Of a stretch of DNA of 64,000 nucleotides, positions 32,730-45,097 are shown piece after piece (within the stretch, counting starts at the first letter, position 1; the number at the start of each line of letters is the position of its first letter). Under the pieces are notes generated by a model. It was given only the letters and a program-made list of their open reading frames with translations. It was not told the DNA's origin and made no database searches. Both the position numbers and the translations under genes were made by a program. Location: contig JAHLEZ010000004.1 of the NCBI GenBank assembly GCA_020726505.1, forward strand, positions 3,286,001-3,350,000. Reading direction: 5' to 3'. The DNA is from Leptodontidium sp. MPI-SDFR-AT-0119 (taxonomy: Eukaryota > Ascomycota > Leotiomycetes > Helotiales > Leptodontidiaceae).

Positions 32730-33362
32730 TCAAAGCAACTTGAACGTCAGCTGTCTTTCGCCCCTCTTATGCCGCCAGTAGTTTGTTGCTTCTAGTATAT
32801 CTGAACAGCCTTTCAAGAGCCAGCCCCATTTGTGCAGGAAACCAGTGTTGACCTCCCAGCCGCGCGGATCCCATGGCTCTCCCCAGACAATAAGGGAGGC
32901 GTCATGGCAACTCCTAGAAGCATCAAACTCGACCATGTCATACCACAATTCGTCCTCATCGATCAACTCATTAGCCGCAAGAAAGAGTATTTTATCTCGC
33001 AAGTCAGGCCATGGCAACACGTCAACCCAAGGATGGTGGAGTGCCGAGATCTGACAAGAGGTCGGACACAAATTTTGGGGTATCAAGGCACTGTCCGAAG
33101 CTCCTGCCAAGCAGGGGCCATTCTGGCCAAATGGTGAGACGGCGTCGCAAACCAGCCAGAGCATTCCCAGACCTAGAGCTGCTGCATTCCGCGCCAAGGC
33201 ATTGAAGACGTTGAGCTGTAGAACGTTGATAAGACGCTCGGGGCGGGGGGTACGCCCCACGTATTCAGAATAAGCCTGATTTGCAATATGCTGAGCCAGT
33301 TGGAGCTGTGTGGCCACCCGCTGATCTGCAGTTTGCTCTCCTGCTGTTGCTGTCTTGTGCAT
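32730..33362 (-). CDS. DUF3425-domain protein, bZIP region missing
   Basis: 210 aa. Helical N-terminus (QLQLAQHIANQAYSEYVG, FNALARNAAALGLGMLW) and then the DUF3425 signature HHPWVDVLPWPDLRDKIL, DEDELWYDMVEF, LIVWGEPWDPRGWEV, KWGWLLKGC and ILEATNYWR. In ascomycetes this domain normally follows a bZIP DNA-binding segment. Here the upstream in-frame sequence has only a short basic piece (LGRKKREGK near 33395) and a stop soon before it. The gene is probably a 5'-truncated regulator; it may still dimerise or bind partners but should not bind DNA by itself. Confidence 0.7.
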   Translation of the reverse strand: MHKTATAGEQTADQRVATQLQLAQHIANQAYSEYVGRTPRPERLINVLQLNVFNALARNAAALGLGMLWLVCDAVSPFGQNGPCLAGASDSALIPQNLCPTSCQISALHHPWVDVLPWPDLRDKILFLAANELIDEDELWYDMVEFDASRSCHDASLIVWGEPWDPRGWEVNTGFLHKWGWLLKGCSDILEATNYWRHKRGERQLTFKLL

Positions 33363-34271
33363 TGAGCTTGCGTGAATCGCATCGGAGTATTTTCCTTCCC
33401 TTTTCTTTCTTCCTAAGTCATCATAGAATTAGATACGTGACTTGAAACGACCCGGGTCATGTGAGAAGGGGAGGCAACAGGTTACTGACGATAGGATCTC
33501 TGGTTAAGACGATTCTGCAGCATCCTTCTCTGATCTGTACGGGTGACACCAGCCCAGTCCTCCCCCACTTTCCACACCTCGGTCTGATGGCGCATCGGCT
33601 GCAGGGCGATTTGCAAACCCTGTTGGGACGGATCAGCCATGATGAGGTCGGAGAACACAGTTGACGGATCCGTTAGGTTCTGCTCAACGTTGGAATGATG
33701 ATGCAGTGATGAATTGTACCCCTCTTTTGCAACTCACAGGGCACTACGATTCAGTGCTGGTGGGCCACAATGGAGTGCCGAATGTTGCCTGAGTATTTAA
33801 AGTTTTAGCCCCATAAGACATCAGCAGGTTGCATTAGTGTCATAGGAACGATAACTTCGGCTCTGGGACCTGGTCTGATCACTCTGCGCTAATGCAACCA
33901 GCTGATGGCTTGGCAAAACTTTCTAGACGAAGATCTTGATAAATTATTTTCACAGGATTACAGTACTGGCGGCAACCAGAATCAGGACAGCATACTGAGT
34001 GCCTGGAGAGGGCAAAGAGTGGAACGAGACGTGCAGCGGCGTTTCAGCGGATCCAGTAAGCCGTGTGCAGTATGCCCCGGTCAGTCTCCCTAGCAGACCT
34101 TGCCCGCAAGTGCTGCTACACGTCACAGCCAATTGATAGAGCCAATCCCATACCTATAAGACTTATGAGTAGACAGTCGCACCTCACTGTGACTCCCTTG
34201 TTCGGTTGATAGTTCCTCCTGTACTCATTCTATATATCTTTACCTTGTGGGCTTGGTTCCGGAAAACCACA
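33363..34271. other. divergent intergenic region
   Basis: Between the DUF3425 gene (-) and the aldo/keto reductase (+). ORFs here lack features. It contains the inverted pair of CTAATGCAACC motifs at 33820-33906 and presumably both promoters. Confidence 0.45.
33820..33906. promoter_or_regulatory. inverted pair of CTAATGCAACC motifs
   Basis: Minus-strand ACACTAATGCAACCTGCTGAT (read from 33840) and plus-strand GCGCTAATGCAACCAGCTGAT (33886-33906) face away from each other with 45 bp between. They share CTAATGCAACC(T/A)GCTGAT. The pair sits about 370 bp upstream of the aldo/keto reductase start and about 460 bp upstream of the DUF3425 gene. Candidate operator for co-regulation (inference). Confidence 0.4.
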
Positions 34272-35470
34272 ATGGCAGGAGACCAAGTTCCCTCTCGTCT
34301 GAAGAACTCGGTGGAAGGTTCGAAATGCGAATATCGACAACTTGGTAGTAGTGGCTTGAGAATTTCAGTACCAATATTTGGATGTATGAGTCTTGGCAAT
34401 CCGAAATCCATGTCATGGACAATCGGTGAAGAAGAGGTTTTTACTTCAAAAGACAACAGTCTATATCGCTCATACAAATGGTACATCTAGGCACTCCCCT
34501 TGCTGAAAGCAGCATACGATCGAGGCTTGAATACCTGGGACACCGCCAATGTCTATTCCAACGGGGCCTCTGAAATCATCGTTGGCAAGGCCCTGCAGAA
34601 GTACTCCATACCGCGCGAGAAGGTAGTTATCATGACTAAGTGTTTTTGGGGTGTTAGTGAAGAACCGGGTACCGCCCCTATCGTATACGTCCAGTACTGA
34701 ATTATCTAACAAAATATCTAGAGACACTACACTGGTTGGCGAGAGAACCCTTCGAAGCTTCCAAGGAGTACCAGAACGAGTTCGGACTGTCCCGTGCAGC
34801 AATATTCAATCAAGTGGAAGCCTCTCTGAAGCGGTTGAACACACCCTACATTGACCTCCTGCAGATCCATCGCTTTGACACGAAGACACCGATTGAAGAG
34901 ACAATGAGAGCCTTGCATGATCTTGTGGTATCGGGAAAGATTCGCTACATAGGTGCAAGTAGTATGTGGGCGACGCAATTTGCGCGTATGCAGTTCTGTG
35001 CCGAACGCAACGGCTGGACGAAGTTCGTCAGCATGCAGAGCCAGTACAACCTCCTCTATCGCGAAGAGGAACGCGAGATGAACCGATTCTGCAATGACAC
35101 TGGAGTTGGCCTCATCCCATGGGCGCCGCTTTGTAGAGGTCATCTGGCCCGGCGACCGACAGACTTCGGTTCGACGCCAAGAAGCAAGGAGGAAAAGGAG
35201 GGGACTCAGGATTCACACGGAGCGGTAGAGCCTGATCTCTCTATTATCAAGCGTGTGGTTGAAATCGCGGAAAAGCGCGATTGGCCGATGGCGCATGTTG
35301 CTCTGGCGTGGATTAACAAGCGCGTCACCAGCCCCATCATCGGCTTTAGTAGTGTAGAGAGATTAGAGCAGGCAATCGCGGCACGCGGGAAGATATTAAG
35401 GGATGGCGAGGAGAGGTATTTGGAAGAATTGTATCGACCAAAGCCTGTTCTGGTTGCAGAGACTTTGTAA
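34272..35470 (+). CDS. aldo/keto reductase
   Basis: Exons 34272-34436, 34491-34668 and 34722-35470 (introns of 54 and 53 bp) encode 363 aa. The AKR barrel is shown by [20 protein letters not shown], the catalytic Asp and Tyr in [16 protein letters not shown], Lys in VVIMTKCFW, His in [13 protein letters not shown], then [26 protein letters not shown] and a C-terminal NADP-binding [16 protein letters not shown]. It belongs to the YakC/Tas-like fungal AKR group: NADPH-dependent reduction of carbonyls, substrate unknown, cytosolic. Intact. It is flanked by an MDR dehydrogenase and a DUF3425 regulator on one side and a GH3 enzyme on the other. Confidence 0.9.
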
Positions 35471-36377
35471 ATAGCACGTTCTTACCACTTTTTTTCAACC
35501 TGCGTACTTCTGCCTCATGTACTACCTAGTAGTATTGAACCCCCCAAATTTCGAGGTGAGAGCCGAAGTGAATAAGAAGTGTGCGATGATGATATGGAGC
35601 TGTACATTACGAAAGTAGTGTTTAAATATCTGTTCATTCGCTTATTCGTTGCTCTTGTGGGAAGGAGCACGTGTGACAGCTGTTGATTTTGTGGAAGTTG
35701 GGCAACCCCGGACAACATGAAAGAGCTTCTTCTTGTATCGGCGAGACTCAAAAGTGTTGGGTGTGTAAAGCTCTAGGATTTCAATCTAATAAGTGTGGAT
35801 GAGACTATGTTGAGAGTGTCTCCTGTCACCAACACGATGATGCATGCTGCGCCATATTGGATATCGCAGTATAACCCCAGACAGACCCGTCATTGACCTG
35901 CGGTGTTACAGCTGCTGTAGGTAATACAATAAATAAAGCTCTGCAGGAATGATCTCAATTGGAAACTTTGGGTAGTTGAGTCAGCCCCTAATTACACGCC
36001 CGATAATATGCAGTCTATGACAAGTCAGTAAACAGGTGATCAATCAACTATTCACTTGCAAAAATCATCTAATGTTTACGTTTATGGCTTGGCTTAAAAT
36101 GTGGGAAGTCACTTCTTCAAGGAACGCTTCGAGCACCAGGATTTTTCTTTCCAAGTTTCGTGTGCGATCTGTTGCTTCCATAGCGTATGTCAATTCGCCG
36201 CAAAACTATATACACAAATTGCGTTACATTCCTTCCAACGAAAGATTTGTCATTATCATCAACGTTTTATTTTTTGTTTAATTAGCTCCCCTGAAGCCTT
36301 CAATCTTCACCTAAGCATACTTGACCTAGCAAACCTTTAGAACGTGATGATTAAGGTCGATCAGGACCAGATTTCAT
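35471..36377. other. intergenic, convergent
   Basis: Between the 3' ends of the aldo/keto reductase and the GH3 gene. Only short ORFs of no evident meaning; no repeats recognised. Confidence 0.5.
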
Positions 36378-39032
36378 CTATCGTCTCGCGGTAGAATTGT
36401 TAGCTCCACCTCCAACAGCTGTGAATGTTGTCGATTCAAGCAAGTTGCGACTACTGAGGCCGACATGCAGGGTGAACTCCCCCTCGGGGATGAGCCACTG
36501 CTGCGCGTTGATATCCCAATAACTCAGGTCACGACGCATGAGTTCGAAATCGACTGAAGCGCGCTGGCCAGCGCTGAGCTCGACCTTCTCGAAGCCACGA
36601 AGTTGGCGGAGAGGCGTCCCGGCGGGAGCGGTGGATGGGAATGAGACGTAGAGCTGAGGGACAACGTGGCCGCGGACATCGCCGGTGTTGTGGGCAATGA
36701 TATTGGCCGTGTAGATGACTTCCCACAGGGCTGGGTTGCCGCCAGGTTGGATCTCGCGCTCTTCCGGGCGAGAAGTGATTTGGGCAGCTGCGTCTGTTTT
36801 CTGGACGGTGAGATCTAGCAAATTGAAAGTGGTGTAGGAAAGACCGAAACCGAACTCATAGCGGACATCAATGTCATGGACGTCGAAGAAACGGTAATCG
36901 ATCTCCAGCTTCTCTTCGAAGTATGATTGCCAATCGTCTGGGCCCGTCGTGTTGATAGCAGTCACTATGAGGCCATTGTAGTCGGTTCCGTTGAAAGCAA
37001 TAGTGTATGGAAGATGGCCCGAAGGGTTGACATCGCCATAGAGAACATCAACGATGGAATTACCAGACTCTTGACCAGGGTAGTGAGCGGCAAGGATAGC
37101 TGTGACGTTGGGGTTATCCGCCCAGGGTAGAGTATTGATTCCGGAACTGTGAGTCACAACGACGGTGTTATTACAGGCTCGAGCAACGGCTTCGACGACT
37201 TCATTGCCTGACCAGTCCAAGTCAAGGGTATCGCGATCAACACCCTCACTGGCCCACCCCTTGAGGAAGACGAGGCACACATCCGGTGTGTTCGCCAGAA
37301 GGATACCACCGGCACCAGTAATTTCGGTTGACGTGACTTGTGAAACATAGGTATTGTTCAGCCAGGCTTCCACAAGCGCGTTGGTCTCTAAAGCTCGTGC
37401 TTTGATGGCTTGAAGAGGAGAGATCAGGTAAGTGAATTGGGCGGCACCTGAGCCACCTCCAACAGCAAGCGTGCCAAATTCGAAAATCTGTTGATTGATC
37501 GGGCCCTCAGTGACATCACCGGCGTCGTTGCCGAAGATCGCGATCTTTTGGGGGTTCTTGAGGGGTAGTGTATTGTGCTCATTCTTGAGCAGGATGGTTG
37601 AGGCGGCAGCCTGCTTGCGGATAAGGTCGCCGTGATTATCTCTCACATCGCGATTGGCAGGTCCGGTCAAGTTCCACGGTCGCTGATAAGTGGCGGGAGG
37701 GGTAAAGAAGTTTAAACGTCCACTGGACGGGTCTACGGATGGAAAGTCCTCGTCCTGGTGAAGGGCATAATAGGGGGTCATGATTCGAGTAATCATATCA
37801 TCCAGACGCTCCGTGTTGACTGTATTGTTAGTGACAGCGTCGCTGACGTTCGTGCCGAAGAAGGTGTCGTACGGCGTTGAGCCCCCCCCCTAACAGGAAG
37901 GGAAGGGTAAAGCCGGGCATGTCCATGTCGAGCCCCGCTTCAATCGAAGCGACACCAGAGTGAACCGCAAACCAGTCAGACATCACATAACCTTGGAAGC
38001 CAAGCTCTCCCTTCAATAAGCCGTTGAGAGCTTTGGAATTTTGACAAGCGTAGGAGCCATTGATTCTCTGATATGAGCACATGAAGGCAGCGGCGTGAGA
38101 TCGGACTGCGTTTGCAAATGGCCACATGTACACCTCATCTATACGTATTTAGCTATCACTTTCGAGCTGCGCGAGTCGGCCACTCACGGATAGTCCTGTC
38201 GTCAACATTTGATGAAATGGCTTCGTACTGCACAGAACCATTAGGGAAGACAAAAGCGTTCCGCAAGATCTCCTGCTCGTTCAGGATGAAGTGCTTGGCC
38301 GTTGCCTGGACACCGGCATCTTGTAGCCCAAGGATGGACTCCTGCATGGCTATACCAGTCAGATAAGGATCGGGGGAGAAGCCTTCCCAGTTACGTCCAC
38401 AGTAAGCGGAGCGTCCCAGTGGCCCAGCAACTGGACTATGTAGTGTTAATCAGTATCTCGTTCACTTGATGAAGCCAGGCATCTCATGTACTTACGCCAA
38501 GGCAATATGAGCGCCTTTGCCCTTGAACTCGCGGCCCATAGCTAGAGACCTCTCATACAGCATCTTTTTGTCCCAGGATGACGCAATGGTCACACCTGAC
38601 GGGAATGAACTGGCGAAGTTCGCGAGGCGAAGGGATGCTGGGCCATCCTGTAGACAAAGACCGCTGAAATTGAGGCGAGGAATGGGAACGATGTTTCCAA
38701 TGCATGGACCAGGTTGACCGGTGACCATATCTGCCTTCTCCTGGAGAGTGAGCTGCGCAACAAAAGCGCGAGCTTTTACCAAAGCATCCTCCCAGCCGAG
38801 GGTGCCAATGATCCGAGCTATACTCAATCAGCACCAAGATATCTTTCCATACAGACGCCTTTCACGCACGAGTTGGATAGACGGGCTCCGACCCATTGTT
38901 CTGTGTCAGGATGACCGTATCGAGTGGTTGGACATTGGTAAAGGCATTAGGAGGCCTGGTCGGACCATTGAAGAGCTGTGCGCTGACGGTTGAGGACAGC
39001 AGAAGTACCAATAGAGTCTTTGGTGAGATCAT
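36378..39032 (-). CDS. secreted GH3 beta-glucosidase, frameshift in a G run
   Basis: Exons 39032-38870, 38817-38496, 38435-38188 and 38138-36378, about 830 aa if the frame is kept. Signal peptide [18 protein letters not shown]. Family blocks in order: [34 protein letters not shown] (across a splice), [28 protein letters not shown] (nucleophile Asp), [15 protein letters not shown], then [17 protein letters not shown] and a fibronectin-III-like C-terminal domain with RGFEKVEL. It should hydrolyse terminal beta-glucosides outside the cell. In exon 4 a run of nine Gs (complement of 37882-37890) shifts the frame: the expected [16 protein letters not shown] needs eight. Everything on both sides is intact, so this is either a recent slippage mutation or a sequencing error. 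Confidence 0.9.
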
Positions 39033-39548
39033 GTTGGGCAATGTTCATCAAAACAGCTAGAATGGTATGGTTCCCGATGCTGCTGGAATACAGCCTCAGC
39101 AAGCTGCCATGCTGGATCACTTTATAGAAAGAACGAGCGTGAACGGTACGCAGATGCTGCCGATGATGCTTGCCATGGGCTCCATCGTCCCTTGACGCCA
39201 GTCAACTTGTTGACGCTGCGAGGAGTGGAAAGCACCGAAGACGGACCGAATTTCCTCACTAATAAGTAACAACCGCCTCGAGGACAGCATGGATCGATGT
39301 CTGGAAGGAAGCTATTATGTTATTTGATAGGGGTGGTAAGTAACTTGTATGAGGATGGGGAGAGACTGTACATGCGATGCGGCGGCTTGGCGTTTGCAGT
39401 GGCTGAAGAGTGGATATGTATTTCGAAGGATAGTGGATTTAAGTTCCTTGGGTGTACAACGTGGAGCCATGCCACTGACACGCCTACGATAGATAGAAGT
39501 AGAAGTAGCCTGGCCAACCCAACCAGAGTAAGCCTTTTCCAAAGTTCG

Positions 39549-39818
39549 CTACTGCAGCCTGCTGACCGCGGGTTGGACTAGCGTCGCCTGCCTTTTCCCA
39601 TGGGGATTAGAGAAAGCACTGGGACTGCCAATGGAATGGAAGTGTTGGCGAATGGAAGTGAAGTAAAGTGCAGCTGAGGCTGTGTCGCGTGTGGAAGAAA
39701 TCTTTGTTGGCGGGGGCGGGGGCGGGGTAGACGGGGATTTTCGGCGTGTGGGGAATGGCCGCAATCGCTGAAGACTTGTTGGACTTGGATTAACTGTTCG
39801 CGCGATGATACGCAACAT
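39549..39818 (-). CDS. small putative mitochondrial protein
   Basis: 89 aa starting MLRIIARTVNPSPTSLQRLRP: no acidic residues in the first 40, many Arg/Ser/Pro, as in a mitochondrial presequence. Then ASAALYFTSIRQHFHSIGS. No family recognised. It is upstream of the GH3 gene in the same direction. It could be a real small gene or a chance ORF in the promoter. Confidence 0.35.
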   Translation of the reverse strand: MLRIIARTVNPSPTSLQRLRPFPTRRKSPSTPPPPPPTKISSTRDTASAALYFTSIRQHFHSIGSPSAFSNPHGKRQATLVQPAVSRLQ

Positions 39819-40245
39819 TGAAGCCGGTCCTCATAGTAATATCTGTATAGCCGAGGCTAGACTTTGGTGTTTATGGCAACTCATCGGAGCTTGATACTGG
39901 TGCTTTCGCTGAGTGTTATTTGATAAGACATCTTGGATTCCATGGGTATGTCGTCGTGGCATGGTAATCATGTACCGCGAGGCTTAATGGTGCCGTTACA
40001 CTATCAACTATAATCGATGGGATGAACACTCCTCCTCCAAGATCTAAAATGCTCTTACTCACAAACCGGCTGTTCGAGCCCTCGTGAAAATCCAAGCACC
40101 GGAAGACAACAATAACAGTCGCTAAGGATGCTACAGGAAACGGAAAAGGAAGCAATTGTCATGCTTGGAAAATGAATAACTTTGTAAAAGCAATCCTGTT
40201 TAACTTGATTTTACGAAGCTCTCTTGCATCAATGCTCCCAGCAAC

Positions 40246-41305
40246 CTAGGCTCCATAAACCTTGGAGATGAGCTCCGCGACAGTCAAGGGCTTGATGTCA
40301 TGAAACTCCTCGTTCAAGGTGTGGCTAGGCGTCAAGTTGAAAAAGCCCTTCTCAAACATGATACCCAAAGCGGAAAACATTCCTTGCAAGATTTCCTTAG
40401 GGAAGAATGGGTAGAACGAAGGGTGGGATGGAAGTTCGGTGATTTGACCAGTTTGCAACTTCTCGATAGGGTCGTGCTTGACTGTGAACTTGGTTCCCGT
40501 AACACTTTCGGCAATCCGGACGAATTCATTTAGAGTCACTTTATCGCCAATGATGTACGACTCCTTCTCCCACTTGTCCTTGGTCAGGAGTGCAGCAACG
40601 AATTTGCCAATGTCGAATGTATGCGTGAAGACAACTGGAACGTCCCCGGATGCGGGAATCGCCGCGAATTTGCTTTGCAGATCGATAAAAAGCGCCAGCG
40701 GAGGCAAATATGTTTTAACCGCCGGTGCACCATAGTAGTCGAGGAAGTATCCATTCAAAACCGCAGTCCACTCAAGAGATGTGGCTTCCATCGCCTGGAG
40801 GAAGTCTAGCTTGGCCGCAGTTGGAGGGAAGTATGAAGCGGCTCTATAAATGGTAGTCAGCTTGTGAAATAGCAAGTCACATTTTTGGATTGATGCTCAC
40901 TCCTGCGTGCACTGGATGCCCCAGATACTAGGGATATACCGCTTGGTCACAGGTGATTTATCGGCTCCCTTAATAAGATTAAGCTCCTGTTCTGCTGGGG
41001 ATTGACTGCTCAGAGCTGAGATAACAGTCCCGATGCTGTTCTGCTCAAGAACAGACGCGATTGCTTCAGGATTACTGTAGTCCACAACGACGATGCGAGC
41101 ACCAATCTCTCTTGATTTCGCGTCGTCGGCCTATCAGCACAGCAGTCAGTTGTGAGTCTCGATGCAGATAAGTTCTCTGCCGTTGATGAAGAATGCTTAC
41201 CTGCCGAGCAAGTACCACTACTTCAAACTTGCCAGCAGCGTTGATGCCATCGACAATGGCGCGGCCAAGCTTGCCCGTCCCTCCAGCAACTCCAACGATA
41301 CTCAT
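40246..41305 (-). CDS. NmrA-like / isoflavone-reductase-like NAD(P)-binding protein
   Basis: Exons 41305-41201, 41130-40901 and 40843-40246 encode 310 aa. It begins SIVGVAGGTGKLGRAIVDG, the GxxGxxG dinucleotide-binding loop of atypical SDRs, followed by VVVLARQ (strand 2) and IGTVISALSS. There is no YxxxK, as usual in the NmrA group. Later segments (VPVVFTHTFDIGKFVAALL, SYIIGDKVTLNEFVRIAE) fit the family C-terminal domain. Members are either NADPH-dependent reductases of phenolic compounds or redox-sensing regulators; the sequence does not decide. The start MSIVGVAGG was chosen over an upstream ATG because the glycine loop normally lies at the N-terminus. Confidence 0.85.
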
Positions 41306-42398
41306 TGCGACGAGAAAGGCAGAAGTATCCAGCGCTAGCGATTGATTCTGGTCCTTAGAGTTAGAGGCTTCGATCACAACTTTTGGCCTGTACCAACGGG
41401 GCCTTTCGTAGACCTTTCGAGGATGTATAAAATATATATCGATTGGCCCTTACCTGCTTACATGATGCTCAAGTCGCACCGGATGTTGATTAGTTCCGCG
41501 TTGGTTCCAGCCAATTGAGGAAGTCATCTTTCGCCTGAACGACGGTAAGAAATCTGTCCGGAACAAACTAAACCCCGAAGAAAAGCAAAATTATCATCTG
41601 CACACACTAGTTTGCGTGCTACCAGGATACTCTGCGATAAGCCGCTTCCATCCGGCCATAGGTGACCAAGGCGCCGGAAGCAAACTGGTTCCGAATATAT
41701 GCTCTTGCTTCCGTTCCCCCGGATATGGGCTGTACATCGTCAGTGAAACCTGTTAGATCTACTGTGTGGTGACAACTTTTGATTCAATGATTTATCCTGT
41801 GAGACGGATTTTTGGCAGTGCAAGCTTCCCAAGATCCCGTCCAGTGCTCCTGCCCTCCTCCATCAAAGCCGTAAACGCGGCATGTTCGGAAGTCACCTTG
41901 GTGTTGGCAGCTATGTACTGACAAAGCAACTCTCTAGGCAGACATGCTTGCAGAGATCGAACTGTTCTTTTTCGTCTTCTCGGATCTCGGTTAAGTATGT
42001 TCTGCGCGACGGGTCTCACGAGCCCCGTCTCCTCGATTGTATCAGGCTTGGCACCGCTGCTCGGAGGTTTTGGAACCTTGAGAATAAAAAGAAACAGGCT
42101 ACGATGCTGGTTCCAATTTCAACATCACCACCGTCTTCTCGACTTCTCATCCCCATGCATTAAGTTTAATATTAGAGGACGACTAAGGAACATACGCTGA
42201 AACTGGATGGTTGAATCTCACGTGGAAGGCTTTCTACTGAACTTAGCTCCCTGGCATGTAAGCCACGCTCTGTTATCAAAACTTGCAGTTGACGGTCCAA
42301 ACAAGTCATTTTCATTTTGATTCTACAGCTAACGACACAACCACCGCAAATCAACCACCATAAGTCCATGAAGGCTCGCTTTATTTCTCTGGAGCAAA
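41306..42398. other. divergent intergenic region
   Basis: Promoter region shared by the NmrA-like gene (-) and the Zn2Cys6 regulator (+). Only overlapping short ORFs; nothing recognised. Confidence 0.45.
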
Positions 42399-45097
42399 AT
42401 GGACTCGGACGCGAGTGGACTCAAACGCAGTGTGTACTCATCCACCACTTGTGCGATCGTGCTAACCTCAGCAGGACATGCATGCGACTCATGCTGGCGG
42501 AAGAAGGTGCCAGGAGTCTGTAAATTTTTAAGACGAATACTGATGCAACTAGTTGAGATGCGATTGGACCGACAAGGATGTGTGCAATCGTTGCGCGAAG
42601 CAAAAAGTCCAGTGTGTCCCACACAAGACACTTCGGAGGAAACGAGAAGAGAGGCCGTAAGATCTTCAAGGGTAATTCTTCGACAAGGAAGCTAAAACAT
42701 CAAACAGCAAATCCTATCTTTCCTCGTTAGAAGATCGTCTGCATCGCATGGAAACAGCTGTCTTGAAAAGTGCTTCACAAGCGACACTACCAGGAAAGAC
42801 TTCTGAGCAAATCGAACATCAATCTATCCCTGATATGATGTCTGCCCTCGATATCGAGGATGATGGAACTGGTATCTTCGTTGGTAAGATTGGTCATATG
42901 TATCATTCATGAAACTTATCGAACACTGACCTTGATTTGCTCTAGGCGCGACGTCGGCCTTTTCAATAGCCTCGCCTCGCTCGTTACAATGGTTAACTGA
43001 GATCACGGGTAACAACGAGTGTGCAAAGCTTATGTCTCGAGGACCTAGTCCAGCCGAAAGTGGAAAAATATCGAAACCCGAAGCATTCTCTCACCTGGAG
43101 GAAAGCCAACGAACCCCTCTTCCTTCCAAGAGACGAGCAGCCGCAATGCTGGATTGTAAGTCACATGATCAGTGTCAAAGCAGCGAATTCTGACCTGTAA
43201 GCTTTTTTTTCCGGACTGGGGGGGATTTACCCTCTCTTTGACGACGCTGAAGTGCGGGATAAATTTGCGCGGAACTATCCGGTCGATCATACTCAAGATG
43301 TGGCATGGTATTCTGTGCTGAACTTGGTCTTTGCCGCAACAGAGCTCTTGATTGGCAAGATTGGGGCTCCTGATGGTGGCGCTCGCAAGCCGACATCATT
43401 TACACAAATTAAGTCGCACTTGGTTGATCTGCAGGAAGCAAGTTGGTGGAAATGGTTCCGTAATGCTGCCAGTAAATTTCTTGAGCTTCAATTCGCTCGA
43501 GCGAGTTTGCTATCGGTTCAGGCTATGACATTTTTGGTGGGATAAATGAGTCCAATTTTGAACTTTTACTTACAATCACCAGTCTATCATATCTCAAATT
43601 TTACCGTCTCCAGATTTCAGCGCTACTGTCGCGACATCGGCACTTCGTCATGCACTATCAATAGGTTTACATCGCACCCTTCCTCACTTAGGTCTAACCA
43701 AGGCGCAGCATCAGCTTAGGAAGAACGTATTTTGGATTGCCATGACAACAGAACGTCAGATGTCACTCCGGTTGGGACGTCCTTCGTTTATCCACGACGA
43801 TGACATTGGAGTCGGTCTGCCTGAAGTAATCAACGACTCCGAACCACACCTTCATCTTCGGCGCATGGCACAACTTGGACTTATTCAAGGCAAGATATAC
43901 GACAGCTTGTATTCAGCCAAATCTTTCACTAAGTCAAGAGTCGAGCGGCTTCGACTTGCTGGCGTGCTTGATGATGAGCTCCTATTTTGGCGAGATCAAT
44001 TACCACCAGATACTCGTCCCGAAATGGACTTTCAACCTCCACCAGGCGATGCTAGGCTGCAGATTATCATTCTGCATCTCGTTTTCTACGATGTTCTCAC
44101 AATGATCCACCGAGTCTCTAGCCCAATTGGTGCTTGGAACTTTAAAAGTGAGGCTCAATCTGAGGACGAGCTGCGGGAAATTGGGATTAATCCACGAGTG
44201 TTCTCCGGTGGCGCGATTTGCGTTGCCGCAGCAAGAAACGCTATCTCCTTGACTGAAACCTGCGCAGCCGCTGGCAGCATATCTGACATCAACATGATAC
44301 GGTTTGCTTCTGGCCTCATTAAAGAAGGCAAGGTTACTAACGTGATCTAGCGTCATATCATATTATCCTTTGAGCGCTTCGCTGATATTGTTCGCCCATG
44401 TCCTCCAACAGCCTCGTAATCCGCAAGCCCTAAAAGATCTAGAGATGATGAAAGCTATCATCTCCATCCTGGCGAGCTACTTCAATGTCAATGATTGTTT
44501 TGAAAGTAATTTCGTCGTCAAGAAGTTCGCCGAGATCAACAAGTTTGCCGAAGAGTTTGTTCATAAGTCAAGAAGCCAAGGCCAGCAAGGTGGGATACAC
44601 GTCAATTCGGACCTGGATGACACGACAACAAGTGCTCGCGCGAAGCCAAGAGGTGACTTGGCTCCGATTTTGGTGAGCGCGTATCAAGTGGGGAACATGC
44701 AGTCTACATATTCTCCAACGAGGCTGACTTTGCTTAGAATACGCCAAAGGTCGAAAGTCAAAATGCAGTTACACAAGCCCCTGCGCCCATAGCTGGAAGA
44801 CCGCGTCATTTCGACAATGAAGCTTTTCCTCAACCCGTCCAAGAACACCAACTCTCTGATGACCTTTCGAACAAGCAGCCACCACCGGATGGACAGAACG
44901 CCTTCTTCAATGACACGCCCAGTCCGATGGATCTTGACCCAAATTGGACAATAGACGATAATCTGGTCATGCAACCCGACCTCCTCATGCCCGACGGAGG
45001 TTGGTTTTTCCCGTTATCAAACATGATGGATGCTTCTTGGGACTCTTTCGATCAATTCAGGCTCTTCCCACCAACGGTTAACCGCCATAGAACATAA
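42399..45097 (+). CDS. Zn2Cys6 fungal transcription factor
   Basis: Nine exons in correct phase: 42399-42429, 42475-42506, 42553-42656, 42708-42883, 42946-43155, 43202-43536, 43583-44301, 44351-44672 and 44738-45097, giving 762 aa. Splicing assembles the binuclear zinc cluster KRRHACDSC, WRKKLRCDW, VCNRCAKQKVQC with all six Cys. A linker (YLSSLEDRLHRME) and a fungal-specific TF domain (SALRHALSIGLHR, RKNVFWIAMTTER, SLRLGRPSFIHDDDI, SYYPLSASLILFAHVL) follow. The acidic C-terminus may activate. It is divergent from the NmrA-like gene and is the best candidate pathway regulator of the surrounding oxidoreductase genes (inference). Confidence 0.9.

Noticed and set aside
39549..39818. Confident call of a mitochondrial protein
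   Set aside because: Kept only as a low-confidence feature: the presequence look is suggestive but could be a chance ORF upstream of the GH3 gene.
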